From contig NZ_CP120717.1 in assembly GCF_032883915.1 (NCBI RefSeq), positions 4,781,697 through 4,845,696 of the forward strand: a stretch of 64,000 nucleotides of DNA. Reading direction: 5' to 3'. Below are positions 25,728-36,307 of this stretch, in pieces. Source of the stretch: Endozoicomonas sp. 8E (GTDB lineage: Bacteria; Pseudomonadota; Gammaproteobacteria; Pseudomonadales; Endozoicomonadaceae). Position 1 is the first letter of the stretch. Each line of letters opens with the position of its first letter. Below the pieces are notes generated by a model. The model worked only from the letters and a program-made list of their open reading frames with translations. It had not been told where the DNA came from and made no database searches. A program made the translations under genes and the position numbers.

Positions 25728-26831
25728 TTAATCAATCAAACCATATTGATCCTTGAGAATGGCAACAATTTCAGCTTTGGGACTGTCTGAGAGTCGAACA
25801 GGCTGGCCTGTAATGCGCTCAGCAATATCCAGATAGGTTCTGGATACAGCCATCATAATGGATTGAGGCAGCTCATTTTCTTCGGCCAGAGCCCGTCGCT
25901 CGTCCATTCGATCCTTGTTGAGCAGAATGTCCGGATCAGGAAAATAATTCAGCAACTGTTGGCGAAAACCTTCCTTGGAGTTTTCCACCACCTTACCCAC
26001 TCTGTATGAAGCGCCATCCCAGATTCTGGATGAATCCGGCGTTCCTACTTCATCCATGTAAATGAGCTTGTCCTGACCACTGGCAGTGGTGACATAACCA
26101 AACTCAAACTTGGTATCCACAAACACCTGATTCAGCTTGCCAAGGGCTTCTGAAATGACATCAAAGCCTTCTTTCAGAAGCCTTTCATAACGATCAATAT
26201 CTTCAGGCTTGCGAAAGTTAAAAGCCCCGTAATTCGCCTCAAGGTCAGCGCGGGTGATATTAACATCATCGACTTCCGGCACACCGGGAATCCCTTTCAG
26301 AATCCCCTTGGTGGAAGGTGTTATCAGCAACTCCGGTAACTTCTGATCCTTCTCAAGATCATCCGGAAGCCGGATACCACAGAAATCACGCTCACCCTTG
26401 CTGTAGGCACGCCACATGGATCCTGTAATGTATTGACGACAGATCGCTTCAATCATCACTGGCCGGGCTTTTTGAACGATCCAGACGAAGGGATGGGGAA
26501 TATCCAGTATATGGCTGTCAGCCAGACCCGACTCCCTGAACAGTTTGAACCAGTGATTGGAGATCGCATTCAGGGCAGCGCCTTTTCCGGGTACTCCCTG
26601 CATGTTTCCTTCACCCTTCCAGATGCAGTCAAAGGCACTCATCCGGTCAGAAATTACCATGATGGCCAGAGGCGTATCACCGGCTACATCATAGCCCTTT
26701 TCCCTGATCAGACGACGGCTGTCCGCCTCTGTCAACCAATAAACAGAGCGAACCTTACCTGAGTGCACGGGAAGCTCTGTACGAATAGGAAGGTCGTTAT
26801 TTACGGCCAGTACTTTATCAGCAAGGCTCAT
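25728..26831 (-). CDS. purC: Phosphoribosylaminoimidazole-succinocarboxamide synthase
   Basis: 367 aa, the long form of SAICAR synthetase found in many gammaproteobacteria rather than the 237-aa E. coli form. Catalyses the ATP-dependent joining of CAIR and aspartate in purine synthesis. Visible: [10 protein letters not shown] near the start, [33 protein letters not shown] and [13 protein letters not shown] at 26831 chosen because AGGA lies 8 nt upstream; a TTG two codons earlier is too close. Downstream of dapA-bamC as in many relatives, but here separated from bamC by element copy 2. Confidence 0.95.
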   Translation of the reverse strand: MSLADKVLAVNNDLPIRTELPVHSGKVRSVYWLTEADSRRLIREKGYDVAGDTPLAIMVISDRMSAFDCIWKGEGNMQGVPGKGAALNAISNHWFKLFRESGLADSHILDIPHPFVWIVQKARPVMIEAICRQYITGSMWRAYSKGERDFCGIRLPDDLEKDQKLPELLITPSTKGILKGIPGVPEVDDVNITRADLEANYGAFNFRKPEDIDRYERLLKEGFDVISEALGKLNQVFVDTKFEFGYVTTASGQDKLIYMDEVGTPDSSRIWDGASYRVGKVVENSKEGFRQQLLNYFPDPDILLNKDRMDERRALAEENELPQSIMMAVSRTYLDIAERITGQPVRLSDSPKAEIVAILKDQYGLID

Positions 26832-26879
26832 TGCCAATATCCTGCATTCTACTAATGGACAATCAACAGAAGCGAAACC

Positions 26880-27056
26880 AGGAGCCTGACCGAGAATAGC
26901 GCCCGTCTAGGCGACCCCGTAGCGAGGACGGCTGAAAATTGAGGATGAAAATTCGGTTTTGTGAGGAAAATAGCGAGCTATTTGACGAACAAAAGCGGAT
27001 TTTCAGACCAATTTGCTGCCGCCGCAGTAGGGCAGTCTATTCTCGGTCAGGCTCCT
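26880..27056 (+). repeat. Dispersed palindromic element, copy 2 (no 47-bp unit)
   Basis: 177 bp between bamC and purC. Same 20-bp terminal inverted repeats as copy 1. The flanking base pair is C and G (CCAGG...CCTGG) where copies 1 and 3 have T and A, keeping the pairing. It carries a short extra segment (CTAGGCGACC) near the left arm. The 47-bp unit is absent. Confidence 0.85.
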
Positions 27057-27102
27057 GGAAGCCGCTCCATGGAACTGTTTGCGTTGCCTGGCAAACAAAA
27101 CA

Positions 27103-27130
27103 AAAAAGCCAGTCATGGAGACTGGCTTTT
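27103..27130 (-). terminator. Terminator of bamC
   Basis: AAAGCCAGTC pairs with GACTGGCTTT (27120-27130) around a 5-nt loop, followed by T on the minus strand, 17 bp beyond the bamC stop. Confidence 0.75.
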
Positions 27131-27146
27131 ACAATGAGATTCTACC

Positions 27147-28289
27147 CTATTTGAGGTTTTCCTTCACAAGATTCAGCAACTTACGACTGATCTCGGCAGG
27201 TGCTGAGGTATTGGCATCCTTTTCTACCGATACCCTGACGACCCCATTCAATTCTGAAACCCTCATTAATAGAATATCCTTAGGTGTCTCTTTCTTTTCA
27301 TCACCGCCAAACCAGCCACTGAACCAGCCACCGGATTCTTTCTCTTTCTTGATCACTCCTTCAGGATCTACCTGCAGGTAGAAAATACCCGCCGAGCGGT
27401 TCTTATCGGTCACATCCACCCCAGCCTGTTGCAGTGCAGCATCAACAGCAGACCAACTACGGGCATAGGAGAGCTGATCCATTCTCAGTAGCGGATTACC
27501 AGCACCGTCCTGTTCCATAATAGCCAGGTTATCCAGATTCAGATCCTGAGCAAGATAGGAGACGGATTCTTCACTGCCATCACGCACCATGAACAACAGC
27601 AGTTCATTCAATATACTGTCACCCATCTTCTGACTGCGCTCTGCAAAGTTGTTCCAATCCGGCTCAGTGGTAATTCTCTGACTTTCTTCAGGAACGGCGC
27701 GAGACTTGATCTTCAGACGCACCTCAGAGGAATTTGGTTTCACACCCTGGCGCACTTCGAACTGGAAACGGTCTTCAACAGGACCGGTCACCTCAGCACC
27801 GATCAACTTACTGAAGGCACGGGAGACATAACCTTTTTCAGGGTCTTTGCCCAGATCAGTCCACTCTGTTTCAAGAACGCCCTGTTTGTCATTACGGGAT
27901 CTGGCAGGAATGTTGTTCTCCTCAAGGAAAGCCAGAACCTTTGGCCAGACTTCACTGGGCGAATGCCCCACCAGCAACCACTCTTCATTACCTGCCCTTT
28001 CGATGGTATAGACGCCACCTTCTTCCTGAGTCAGGCGCTGGTCAGGTCTGGGCACATCAAAATCGGATTCCAGTTGCGAGTGATCCGCAGAAATGGGCGG
28101 AATAGACAAGGAGTCCACCATGGGCTCTGCATTCATCTGCTCCGGTATTTCCAGCGACCGGGTCACCCGTGCCTGAGTATAATCACCGGATTTATCCCGG
28201 AAATAACCCTCCTTGCCGAATGGATTGGAACAACCTGCCAGTGCCAGAGCACAGGCCACAACCGGCAAGGTTTTCATCGCTAGCGACAT
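27147..28289 (-). CDS. bamC: Outer membrane assembly lipoprotein BamC
   Basis: 380 aa. Lipoprotein signal with lipobox ALAGC (Cys20), an unstructured N-terminal stretch, then two helix-grip domains. Part of the BAM complex that folds outer-membrane proteins. GGAG lies 6 nt before the ATG. Follows dapA by about 110 bp; bamC next to dapA and before purC is the usual order. Confidence 0.9.
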   Translation of the reverse strand: MSLAMKTLPVVACALALAGCSNPFGKEGYFRDKSGDYTQARVTRSLEIPEQMNAEPMVDSLSIPPISADHSQLESDFDVPRPDQRLTQEEGGVYTIERAGNEEWLLVGHSPSEVWPKVLAFLEENNIPARSRNDKQGVLETEWTDLGKDPEKGYVSRAFSKLIGAEVTGPVEDRFQFEVRQGVKPNSSEVRLKIKSRAVPEESQRITTEPDWNNFAERSQKMGDSILNELLLFMVRDGSEESVSYLAQDLNLDNLAIMEQDGAGNPLLRMDQLSYARSWSAVDAALQQAGVDVTDKNRSAGIFYLQVDPEGVIKKEKESGGWFSGWFGGDEKKETPKDILLMRVSELNGVVRVSVEKDANTSAPAEISRKLLNLVKENLK

Positions 28290-28403
28290 ACGATCTCCAT
28301 TCTGAAAAGCTCCATAACAGTCCCCCGGATGATACCTTTCGTTTCCCGGGTTCAGTCATAATCAGGTGCCGGGATCAGGCTCAACGCCTGGTCCCTTGAA
28401 TAA

Positions 28404-29279
28404 TTAAATCAGTTCAGCCTGCTTCAAGGCTTCACGCAGAACCGGGTGGCAACCTTCGGACAAGGGAGTCAGTGGCAGGCGTATACCCTCTCCAATCAGC
28501 CCCATTTCCGACAGCGCCCATTTCACAGGAATCGGATTCGCCTCAACAAACAGATTCTGATGCAGTCCGTCCAGTTTAGCGTTAATTGCCTCGGCTGTAG
28601 CGCGATCTCCATTAAGAGCCGCTACACACATTTCATGCATTTTCCGTGGCGCCAGATTATTGGTTACAGAAATAACACCGTTAGCGCCCTGCAACATCAT
28701 CTCCATGCCGGTAGCGTCATCACCGGAGTATATAGCAAAGTCATTCCCGCACAGCTCACGAATCTGAATGCCACGCTCGACAATGCCGGTCGCTTCTTTT
28801 ATACCGACGATATTTTCGTGACCGGACAGACGCGCCACAGTCTCAGGCAACATATCCACGGCAGTACGACCGGGTACATTATAGAGAATCTGCGGAATGG
28901 CCACAGAATCAGCAATGGTTTTGAAATGCAGGTACAAACCTTCCTGGGTTGGCTTGTTGTAATAAGGAGTCACCAGCAGGCTGGCATCAGCCCCCAGGAT
29001 TTTTGCCTCTGCTGTCAGCAAAACAGCTTCCTGGGTAGAATTTCCTCCGGTACCGGCAATCACCGGAATACGGCCATTAACCTGTCTGACAATCCGTTTA
29101 ATCACTTCGCAGTGTTCTTGCACGGTCAGAGTAGCAGATTCTCCGGTAGTACCCACCGCCACGATGCCATCAGTACCTTCCTCTATATGAAATTCAACCA
29201 GTTTCTGAAGACGTTCCCAGTCCGGTTCTCCATCGTCCTGCATCGGGGTCACAAGCGCTACAAGGCTACCGGTAATCAT
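28404..29279 (-). CDS. dapA: 4-hydroxy-tetrahydrodipicolinate synthase
   Basis: 291 aa, as in E. coli (292). Condenses pyruvate with aspartate semialdehyde in lysine and cell-wall synthesis. Signatures: GTTGESATL near 43-51, YNVPGRT in the middle, and the Schiff-base lysine in IVGIKEATG (about Lys161). Divergent from bcp. Confidence 0.96.
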   Translation of the reverse strand: MITGSLVALVTPMQDDGEPDWERLQKLVEFHIEEGTDGIVAVGTTGESATLTVQEHCEVIKRIVRQVNGRIPVIAGTGGNSTQEAVLLTAEAKILGADASLLVTPYYNKPTQEGLYLHFKTIADSVAIPQILYNVPGRTAVDMLPETVARLSGHENIVGIKEATGIVERGIQIRELCGNDFAIYSGDDATGMEMMLQGANGVISVTNNLAPRKMHEMCVAALNGDRATAEAINAKLDGLHQNLFVEANPIPVKWALSEMGLIGEGIRLPLTPLSEGCHPVLREALKQAELI

Positions 29280-29565
29280 CTATCCACTCCAAGAGATCAA
29301 TCATAAGCTGTGCGTAATGTTACTGACGAGCACCGGCATTAACAAGGGCAGCGTTGACATTCTGCCAAACTCAGTCCAGCTTTATAGACCATTGTCAGTC
29401 ATTCGCACTATGCTACAGGTTCGCTGCATCTGAAAACATTCTGTTGATCTGGCCGTTTTTGTGGCTGAATATAAAATTCTGACATCCATCAAAGCCAGCT
29501 GAAGCAGAGACAACCGTTTACTATTCAGACTTACTATCAAAGACAACAGAATCGAAGGAAGAACA

Positions 29566-30033
29566 ATGAGTTTTACCCTAGGCCAACCCGTTACGGAATT
29601 CACCGCCCAGGCAACCAATAACACCACCGTCACCCTGTCCGAACTGAAAGGCAAGAAGGTCGTCATCTATTTCTACCCTAAAGACAACACTCCAGGCTGC
29701 ATTAGTGAAGGCCAGACTTTCCGGGATCTGTTCCAGGAATTTCAGGAAGCTGACACCCTGATTTTCGGTGTCTCCCGTGACAGCCTGAAATCTCACGAAA
29801 ATTTCAAGGCTAAACATGAGTTCCCGTTCGAGCTGATCTCCGACCCGAATGAAGAGCTCTGCAAACTGTTTGACGTCATCAAGTTAAAAAATATGTACGG
29901 CAAAGAGTACATGGGAATTGAGCGCAGCACGTTCCTCATTGATCGTGAGGGCACACTGCAACATGAGTGGCGCAAGGTAAGGATCAAACACCATGTAGAA
30001 GACGTTCTACAGGCTGCTCAGGCACTGGGTTGA
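29566..30033 (+). CDS. bcp: Thiol peroxidase Bcp-type peroxiredoxin, one-Cys form
   Basis: 155 aa. AhpC/TSA fold with peroxidatic Cys45 in DNTPGCISEG. The resolving cysteine at position 50 in E. coli Bcp is Gln here. The only other Cys (in EELCKLF) is not at the usual resolving site. It probably reduces organic peroxides with resolution by another thiol. Conserved neighbourhood dapA, bcp, perM, tusA, bepA, nadA. Confidence 0.9.
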   Translation: MSFTLGQPVTEFTAQATNNTTVTLSELKGKKVVIYFYPKDNTPGCISEGQTFRDLFQEFQEADTLIFGVSRDSLKSHENFKAKHEFPFELISDPNEELCKLFDVIKLKNMYGKEYMGIERSTFLIDREGTLQHEWRKVRIKHHVEDVLQAAQALG

Positions 30034-30043
30034 CCATCCAAAC

Positions 30044-30066
30044 GGGCCATCTACCCGCGATGGCCC
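30044..30066. terminator. Hairpin between convergent bcp and perM
   Basis: GGGCCATC pairs perfectly with GATGGCCC. No T-run follows on the plus strand, so terminator strength is uncertain. Confidence 0.5.
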
Positions 30067-30125
30067 TTAAAGAAATACTCTAATGGTAATCAGACAGCCC
30101 GGTTTTATTGTATTGATGACGACCC

Positions 30126-31193
30126 CTAGCTGACCATTTCCACATCATGCACACTGGGCCAGGCATTCATCACTGCCTTTAGCAGGGTCGCCAGTGGAAT
30201 CGCAAAGAATATTCCCCAGAAGCCCCAGACTCCCCCAAACACCAGAACCGCAACGATAATAGCAACCGGGTGCAGGTTAACCGCCTCGGAAAACAGCAGG
30301 GGAACCAGAACATTGCCATCCAGAGCCTGAATGATGCCGTAGACAATCATCAACATCATGAACTCTTGCCCCACACCCCATTGAAAGAGACCAATCAGAG
30401 CAATAGGAATTGTAACCACAGTGGCACCGATATAGGGAACCACTACCGAAAAGCCCACCAGTACAGATAGCAGGAAGGCATAGTTCAGCCCAAGCCAGGC
30501 AAAAGCGACAAAACTGACTCCACCAACAATCAAAATCTCAATAACCTTACCCCGTATGTAGTTGGCAATCTGGTCATTCATTTCGTCAGCCACCTGAATA
30601 ATCAGGCGACGCCGCATGGGTAAGCGGTTACCAATCCAGCCAAGCAGTTCAGTTTTATCCTTAAGAAAAAAGAACACCAGAATGGGGACCAGGATCAGAT
30701 AAACCAGGATACCCAGGGCACCAGGTAACTTGGAGATAGAGAAAGACAACGCCCAGGGTCCGAACTTGGCCAGATGCGTATTAATAGCACTACTGAGAGC
30801 CGCTGTCTGGGATTCCGAAATAAAGGCCGGATAGAGTTCTGGCAACTCTTTCAGAATCATCTGCCCCTGTTTCACCATATTTGGCAGTTCATTCAGTAAA
30901 CCAGTGACCTGTTGCCAGATCAATGGAATCAACAGGAATATTGAAACAAGTAGAACCGCCATAAAGAGAGTGAAAATGAGGCTGACGGCTAAGAGATGGG
31001 GTACCCCCCATTTTTCGAGTAAGTTCACCACACCCTGCATCAAAAATGCCAATACCAGTGCCGCCAGGACCGGGGCCAACATATTACCCATAAAGATGAT
31101 GACCAAAAATCCGGTCACCAGCATCAACAGCAGCACCAGAGCCTCATGATCCGACAGGTAACGGTTCAGCCAATCCCTGATGATATCCAGCAT
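30126..31193 (-). CDS. perM: AI-2E family transporter, PerM-like
   Basis: 355 aa inner-membrane protein with about eight hydrophobic segments. It shows the conserved central extramembrane region with PELYPAFISES and later GKVIEILIVGGVS and GVGQEFMMLMIVYGIIQ. Members include putative permeases and the AI-2 exporter TqsA; substrate unknown. It follows tusA by 80 bp, probably one operon. Confidence 0.85.
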   Translation of the reverse strand: MLDIIRDWLNRYLSDHEALVLLLMLVTGFLVIIFMGNMLAPVLAALVLAFLMQGVVNLLEKWGVPHLLAVSLIFTLFMAVLLVSIFLLIPLIWQQVTGLLNELPNMVKQGQMILKELPELYPAFISESQTAALSSAINTHLAKFGPWALSFSISKLPGALGILVYLILVPILVFFFLKDKTELLGWIGNRLPMRRRLIIQVADEMNDQIANYIRGKVIEILIVGGVSFVAFAWLGLNYAFLLSVLVGFSVVVPYIGATVVTIPIALIGLFQWGVGQEFMMLMIVYGIIQALDGNVLVPLLFSEAVNLHPVAIIVAVLVFGGVWGFWGIFFAIPLATLLKAVMNAWPSVHDVEMVS

Positions 31194-31273
31194 ATTTTCT
31201 TCCTTATGACTTACTCAGAAAACTGACCAGGTTGTCTATTGTCAGTCAGGCTCGGGATATTAACAATCCGACC

Positions 31274-31504
31274 TTATTTATGCTCGAGAGTAAAGATAAA
31301 TACCCCGAAAGCTTCATCACTGGCCAACAGTTTATGACCACTGATGCGGGCAAAGCTGGCAAAATCCCGAACCGAGCCCGGGTCTGTGGCCTGAATCCGC
31401 AACACTTCGCCCTGATCCATTTTACTGAGCGCCTGCTTGGCTCTGAGCAGAGGGAGCGGACAACTCATTCCCTTCAGATCCAGTTCAACATCCACTTCTA
31501 TCAT
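31274..31504 (-). CDS. tusA: TusA-like sulfurtransferase
   Basis: 76 aa. TusA/SirA fold with the active cysteine in GMSCPLPLLRAK (Cys15). Carries persulfide sulfur for tRNA thiolation or other sulfur trafficking. Upstream of perM and divergent from bepA. Confidence 0.88.
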   Translation of the reverse strand: MIEVDVELDLKGMSCPLPLLRAKQALSKMDQGEVLRIQATDPGSVRDFASFARISGHKLLASDEAFGVFIFTLEHK

Positions 31505-31902
31505 GATGAAACTTATTCTCCCTCAGGAAAGCTGAAAATCAGCTGTACAGGAACCCTGCTGCCAATGTTATGCTGAACCGACTGATAATTAATAAACCAG
31601 TAATGCGCTTATAGTGTAAAAATGTATCCAAGTGTCATTCACACACTTGCCCGGAAACGGCAGGCAAGTTGCCATCCCACCCAAGTCTTACTAAAAGGCT
31701 CTGGTGCAAATGTCGGTGACGTGTGAAATGAAGTGATGGCTACCCTTTCCATTACCACAAAGGCCAGTCATGATACACGCATTATCGGCCTGACCCGAAA
31801 AGTAAGGAGGCCGTAAAATACGATGTTTTTTTTCATAGCTGTTTGAGCCAACACCTCTATGACGATACAGTGTACCGCAGATTATATGAGTATGGATATT
31901 CT
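31505..31902. other. Intergenic region between divergent tusA and bepA
   Basis: No gene seen. Contains a 7-bp inverted repeat ACTTGCC (31645-31651) with GGCAAGT (31663-31669), without a T-run. Presumably holds both promoters, but none is clear. Confidence 0.4.
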
Positions 31903-33354
31903 ATGAAGCAACCGGGTTTCCTGATGGCAGCCCTGCTAAGCACCTGGCTCGGAACTTCTTCCGCAGTGGTAAGCGCGGCCCCAATTGAACTACCCAGCCT
32001 GGGGGACAGCACCTCCGGAGTCGTCTCACCTCAACAGGAGTATGAGCTGGGACAGACTTATCTGAAATATATACGCAGCCGAACCCCTACGGTCAGTGAC
32101 CCCGAGGTCAAGGAATACCTCGAAAGACTCGTCTACCGTCTGGCTGAATTCAGTGAGATTAAAGATCACCGATTAAACACCATAGTAATAGACAGTAGCG
32201 TACTGAACGCTTTTGCAGCACCGGGCGGAATTATCGGGGTCAACTCCGGACTGTTCTTCAATGCTGACACAGAAGCTCAATTTGCTGCCGTACTCGCTCA
32301 CGAATTAGCTCACCTGAGCCAGCGTCATTACGCCCGAAACGTTGAAGATGCCAAGAACAAGAGCCTGCCAACCGCTGCTGCCGTTCTTGCATCGGTTGTC
32401 CTGATGGCAACAGCAGGAACTGAAGTAGGTGCCGCGGCACTATCAACAACGGTGGCCGGCATCCAGACCAGTCGTTTGCGCTTCAGCAGACAGTTTGAAC
32501 GCGAGGCCGACAATATTGGCATTCAGACTCTTGCCAGAGCGGGCTTTGATCCCCAGGCCATGCCTGAAATATTTGAGAACATGAACAAGTCCAGACGATA
32601 TCAGAGCAGACCTCCGGAGTTTCTGCTGACGCACCCCGTTACTGACAACCGCATTTCAGACTCCAGAGCCAGGGCTGCACAATTGCCTTTCGAGGGTTCT
32701 CAGGGCAGTCTTGATTATCAGTTAACTCGAACCAGACTATTCGTACTCAGCACCGAAGATCCGGCCCGTTATGCACGTCAGTTAAAGCAGGAACTGAAGA
32801 CCGGTCATACCAGCTCAGAAGACACTACCCGCTATGGTCTTGCACTGGCGAGCATTGAAGCACGGGATTACAAAACAGCAGAAAAAGAACTGACTGTTCT
32901 GCTGAAGAAATACCCTCGCAATCTGCATTTAATTATGGCTCAGGCGCAGCTGGAATCAGCTACCGGACAATCCATTGAAGCGATTAAACGACTGGATGCG
33001 GCACTTTCAATTCATCTGGATAACTATCCGTTGATGGCAACCAAAGCGGATATTCTGATTCAGGCAAAAAAATTCAGCGAAGCCAGAGACCTTCTTCTGA
33101 GACTGAGTCGCACTCGACCCGACGACCCGGATATCTGGTATGAACTGGCGGAAGCCCAAGGTCAGTCCAATGACATTCTGGGCTTACATCAGGCCCGGGC
33201 AGAGTACTTCTTCTTAACAGGCAATCTTGACGATGCCATCAAGCACCTTCAGTTTGCTCGAAAAATGGTGGGGGATAATTACGCCCTGAGAGCCAAGATC
33301 GACAAAAAGTTAAACGACATATTTGAATATCGCAAGAAACTTGAAAAAAGCTGA
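31903..33354 (+). CDS. bepA: Periplasmic M48 metallopeptidase BepA
   Basis: 483 aa from the ATG at 31903, which places the signal peptide (LMAALLSTWLGTSSAVVSA) at the N-terminus; E. coli BepA is 487. Zinc site HELAH at about 133-137 and the third-ligand region READNIG. The second half is TPR repeats. BepA degrades misassembled LptD and BamA and helps their folding at the outer membrane. Upstream frame extension to a TTG at 31843 is unlikely. Confidence 0.9.
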   Translation: MKQPGFLMAALLSTWLGTSSAVVSAAPIELPSLGDSTSGVVSPQQEYELGQTYLKYIRSRTPTVSDPEVKEYLERLVYRLAEFSEIKDHRLNTIVIDSSVLNAFAAPGGIIGVNSGLFFNADTEAQFAAVLAHELAHLSQRHYARNVEDAKNKSLPTAAAVLASVVLMATAGTEVGAAALSTTVAGIQTSRLRFSRQFEREADNIGIQTLARAGFDPQAMPEIFENMNKSRRYQSRPPEFLLTHPVTDNRISDSRARAAQLPFEGSQGSLDYQLTRTRLFVLSTEDPARYARQLKQELKTGHTSSEDTTRYGLALASIEARDYKTAEKELTVLLKKYPRNLHLIMAQAQLESATGQSIEAIKRLDAALSIHLDNYPLMATKADILIQAKKFSEARDLLLRLSRTRPDDPDIWYELAEAQGQSNDILGLHQARAEYFFLTGNLDDAIKHLQFARKMVGDNYALRAKIDKKLNDIFEYRKKLEKS

Positions 33355-33362
33355 TCAGACAA

Positions 33363-33382
33363 GGCCGCCATGATCGGCGGCC
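33363..33382. terminator. Hairpin between convergent bepA and nadA
   Basis: GGCCGCC pairs with GGCGGCC around a 6-nt loop, in the 33 bp between the two stop codons. No T-run. Confidence 0.5.
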
Positions 33383-33387
33383 ATACC

Positions 33388-34434
33388 TCAGGCTGATAGT
33401 GATGCTGTGAAATCGAGCATACGATTCAGAGGAATCAGAGACTTCTCTCGCAACTCATCATCGACGTTCACCAGATTCAACTTGCCTGGTTTTTCCAGAC
33501 ACTGAACCAGTGCTTCCAGAGAGTTCATTGCCATCCACGGACAATGGGCACAACTCTTGCAGGTAGCACCGCTACCGGCAGTTGGCGCTTCTACAAAAGA
33601 CTTATCAGGGGAAGCCTGTTGCATTTTGTAGAAAATACCTCGATCCGTTGCCACAATAAAGGTTGAGTTTGGCATTTCCTGAGAAGCTTTCAGCAATTGG
33701 CTGGTAGAACCAACGACGTCTGCCACCTGCACAACCGAGTCTGGTGATTCAGGGTGCACAAGAACCGCAGCATCCGGGTAAACCCGTTTGAGGTCTTCAA
33801 TACCCCTGGCCTTGAATTCTTCATGAACGATACAGCTACTGTTCCAGAGCAGCATGTCTGCCCCAGTGTTCTTCTGGATGTAACTGCCCAGATATTTATC
33901 CGGCCCCCAGATGATTTTTTTGCCCTGATCCATCAGATGCTCGACGATGTCCACAGCACAACTGGAAGTCACAACCCAGTCAGCCCGTGCTTTTACCGCC
34001 GCAGATGTATTGGCATAGACAACCACTTCACGATCGGGGTATTGATCACAAAAAGCCGAAAAGTCATCGACCGGACAGCCAAGATCCAGAGAGCATTCTG
34101 CTTCCAGCGTTGGCATCAAAACACGTTTTTGAGGGCTGAGGATCTTGGAAGTCTCACCCATAAAGCGAACGCCAGCAACAACCAGAGTATCCGCAAAGTG
34201 ATCACGTCCAAAGCGAGCCATTTCCAGGGAATCTGCTACATAACCACCGGTTTCTTCGGCCAGCGCCTGAACGACAGGCTCAGTGTAATAATGAGCGACA
34301 AGAACAGCGTTTTCCTGTTCCAGAAGCTCTCGCACTTTCTGCTTCAGTGCTTGCTCTTTTGCTTCGTCCAGACCCTGAACGGGTGCGCTACCGAGATGCT
34401 CCTGAACAAATGCTCTATCACTAAGTACACTCAT
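33388..34434 (-). CDS. nadA: Quinolinate synthase A
   Basis: 348 aa. Makes quinolinate from iminoaspartate and dihydroxyacetone phosphate in NAD synthesis. Iron-sulfur cysteines visible in the LDLGCPVD and TSSCAVD regions and in [12 protein letters not shown]; the last cluster is the classic C-terminal CxxCxxC. Convergent with bepA. Confidence 0.95.
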   Translation of the reverse strand: MSVLSDRAFVQEHLGSAPVQGLDEAKEQALKQKVRELLEQENAVLVAHYYTEPVVQALAEETGGYVADSLEMARFGRDHFADTLVVAGVRFMGETSKILSPQKRVLMPTLEAECSLDLGCPVDDFSAFCDQYPDREVVVYANTSAAVKARADWVVTSSCAVDIVEHLMDQGKKIIWGPDKYLGSYIQKNTGADMLLWNSSCIVHEEFKARGIEDLKRVYPDAAVLVHPESPDSVVQVADVVGSTSQLLKASQEMPNSTFIVATDRGIFYKMQQASPDKSFVEAPTAGSGATCKSCAHCPWMAMNSLEALVQCLEKPGKLNLVNVDDELREKSLIPLNRMLDFTASLSA

Positions 34435-34537
34435 AAAAATCGTTCTGAAAGTCTCTATAAGACATAATTAGGCAAATCTTGCCGATTTTAACACAAATGA
34501 AAGATTCAGACAGCCGGGAAAAAAGAGAAGGGAAAAT

Positions 34538-34612
34538 GGTGGGTCGTGTAGGATTCGAACCTACGACCAATTGGTTAAAAGCCAACTGCTCTACCAACTG
34601 AGCTAACGACCC
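34538..34612 (-). tRNA. tRNA-Lys(TTT)
   Basis: Acceptor GGGTCGT with ACGACCC, encoded CCA, anticodon loop CTTTTAA gives TTT. End points certain to about one base. Confidence 0.93.
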
Positions 34613-34623
34613 GACGCGGCGCC

Positions 34624-34651
34624 ATAATACTCAGTCGCTTAAATCTTGCAA
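34624..34651 (-). promoter_or_regulatory. Putative promoter of tRNA-Lys
   Basis: Minus-strand TTGCAA (34646-34651) and TATTAT (34624-34629), 16-bp spacing, followed by a GC-rich discriminator GGCGCCGCG like that of the tRNA Asp-Val promoter. Confidence 0.5.
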
Positions 34652-34846
34652 GTTTTTTCTTCAACCTTTCCTGCCTGTTGGGTATAAGACTCTACCGCAT
34701 CTGTTTATTCACTGAATACTCATCTATGAATGATTCCAACTCTGAAGCATCTCACCAAAACTGACCCACTGACCCTCCGGTAACTTCCTGAATTTAGACT
34801 AGGATTATACCAGTTTCTACGAACCTCCTTTAACAAAGGTAGCCTC

Positions 34847-36217
34847 ATGTCATCTAAAGGACTATGGCCTCTCTTCCTTTTTCTCACCTATGCTTTGTTA
34901 TCCCCTGAAACTGCCATTACCAGCCAGAACGGCGTAATGCTTCTCGGTAGTAAAAAGCTGGATTACAGTGAAGACCAGCCAATCCTGGGAATTTCTTCCA
35001 TCCGTTACGACAAAGCCCACAATCAATTCATTCTGCTTTCAGATGATACCGGGGCCATTCCCAACTATTACAACAAAAACGGCTCGCCCCGATACTATCT
35101 CATTCCGGAGGAAACCCTGATTAGGAGGAAAGGCATTGCAAAAAGCAAAGGTACTTTCCTGCAAGAGTCTGGCAGACGAGTCAGGGAAGTTGTCATTGAA
35201 CCTAATGACTCTGTTTTTTGGACAACCCATGGGCATATTGATACGGAAGGCTTTGATTTTCTTGGCGACAGCGCTTTTCTGGTCGCTTCGGAACAAAACG
35301 CAACCTTTCTGTTCAACCTGGTCTACCCCTGGATTCGATTCCCTGGATGGAATATTCACAGTTCTCTTCTGAAAGTAGGTAGAGACGGATCTCTTCTGGG
35401 CGCATACCAATACCCCAGCGAATTTTCCAATATCGGCTGGCGCTTTGACTGGAAGATACCTCACTGGGTACCCGGCATCTATGACACTCAGTTCAACTGG
35501 CACAGTGAAGACCCCAATAAAAAGGGGGTCAAGCGAAACCGAGGCTTCGAAACTGTCATCCACCTTCCGGGAACCCCTGATTATCTGGCTATATCTGAAC
35601 AGGGCATTCTTCAGGATGAACAAGACAGGGACCATTATAAAGACCCTTTACCCAGTCGGGTATTGCGCTTCTCAATGGCTGAAGCGGTCCATCAGGTTTC
35701 AGCTTCTGTGAAGCCAGAGATTCAGTACCACTATCAGCCCACTTCTGTTCCTGCAGAGCTTTACAACCCTCGGACAGACGTCATTGTACAGAGCATCAGC
35801 GACGCCCAGGCAGTCAACAATCACCAGTTTCTTGTCATCGAAAAAAATTTCATCAAGGCAGCCAACAGAAAAACCGTAAACTATACATACTCGGAAGTTT
35901 ATCTGGTTGATCTGGATGCCCCCCTTCCCCCAAACCAAGGCAATAAATGCACCTGTCCAGAAGAGAAACCGAAAGAGACTGCTAATACGTCTCTGCCTTT
36001 ACTCAGAAAGAAGCGTCTGCTGAGCACCCGGGACTTTGAAAAAACCTTCCCGGACTTTAAAAGAATCAATATCGAAGGGGTGACGATTGGACCTGACGGG
36101 ACTAACGACAGCAGACTGCTGGTTCTTGTCAGCGATAATGGTGCTAATTTTCCCAAGCCAAGAAGCACTGATGTTATCTTCTTCAAAGTGCCTGAAAAAC
36201 TGTTCAAGATGCAATAG
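34847..36217 (+). CDS. Phytase-like esterase domain protein, secreted
   Basis: 456 aa with a signal peptide (WPLFLFLTYALLSPETA). The rest matches the esterase-like activity of phytase family: LGISSIRYDKAHNQFILLSDD near the start, HGHIDTEGFDF and VTIGPDGTNDSRLLVLVSDN later, consistent with a beta-propeller. A Cys pair (CTCPEE) lies in a variable loop. Exported hydrolase of unknown substrate. AAAGGT precedes the ATG. Alone between tRNA-Lys and convergent queC. Confidence 0.8.
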   Translation: MSSKGLWPLFLFLTYALLSPETAITSQNGVMLLGSKKLDYSEDQPILGISSIRYDKAHNQFILLSDDTGAIPNYYNKNGSPRYYLIPEETLIRRKGIAKSKGTFLQESGRRVREVVIEPNDSVFWTTHGHIDTEGFDFLGDSAFLVASEQNATFLFNLVYPWIRFPGWNIHSSLLKVGRDGSLLGAYQYPSEFSNIGWRFDWKIPHWVPGIYDTQFNWHSEDPNKKGVKRNRGFETVIHLPGTPDYLAISEQGILQDEQDRDHYKDPLPSRVLRFSMAEAVHQVSASVKPEIQYHYQPTSVPAELYNPRTDVIVQSISDAQAVNNHQFLVIEKNFIKAANRKTVNYTYSEVYLVDLDAPLPPNQGNKCTCPEEKPKETANTSLPLLRKKRLLSTRDFEKTFPDFKRINIEGVTIGPDGTNDSRLLVLVSDNGANFPKPRSTDVIFFKVPEKLFKMQ

Positions 36218-36307
36218 ATCGCCTGACTGTCGTACTCAGGACTGGTTTGAGAACGACAGTGTAAAATTGAACAGACTTGCAAACGTTCAGTGACCAGGTT
36301 GGAACAC

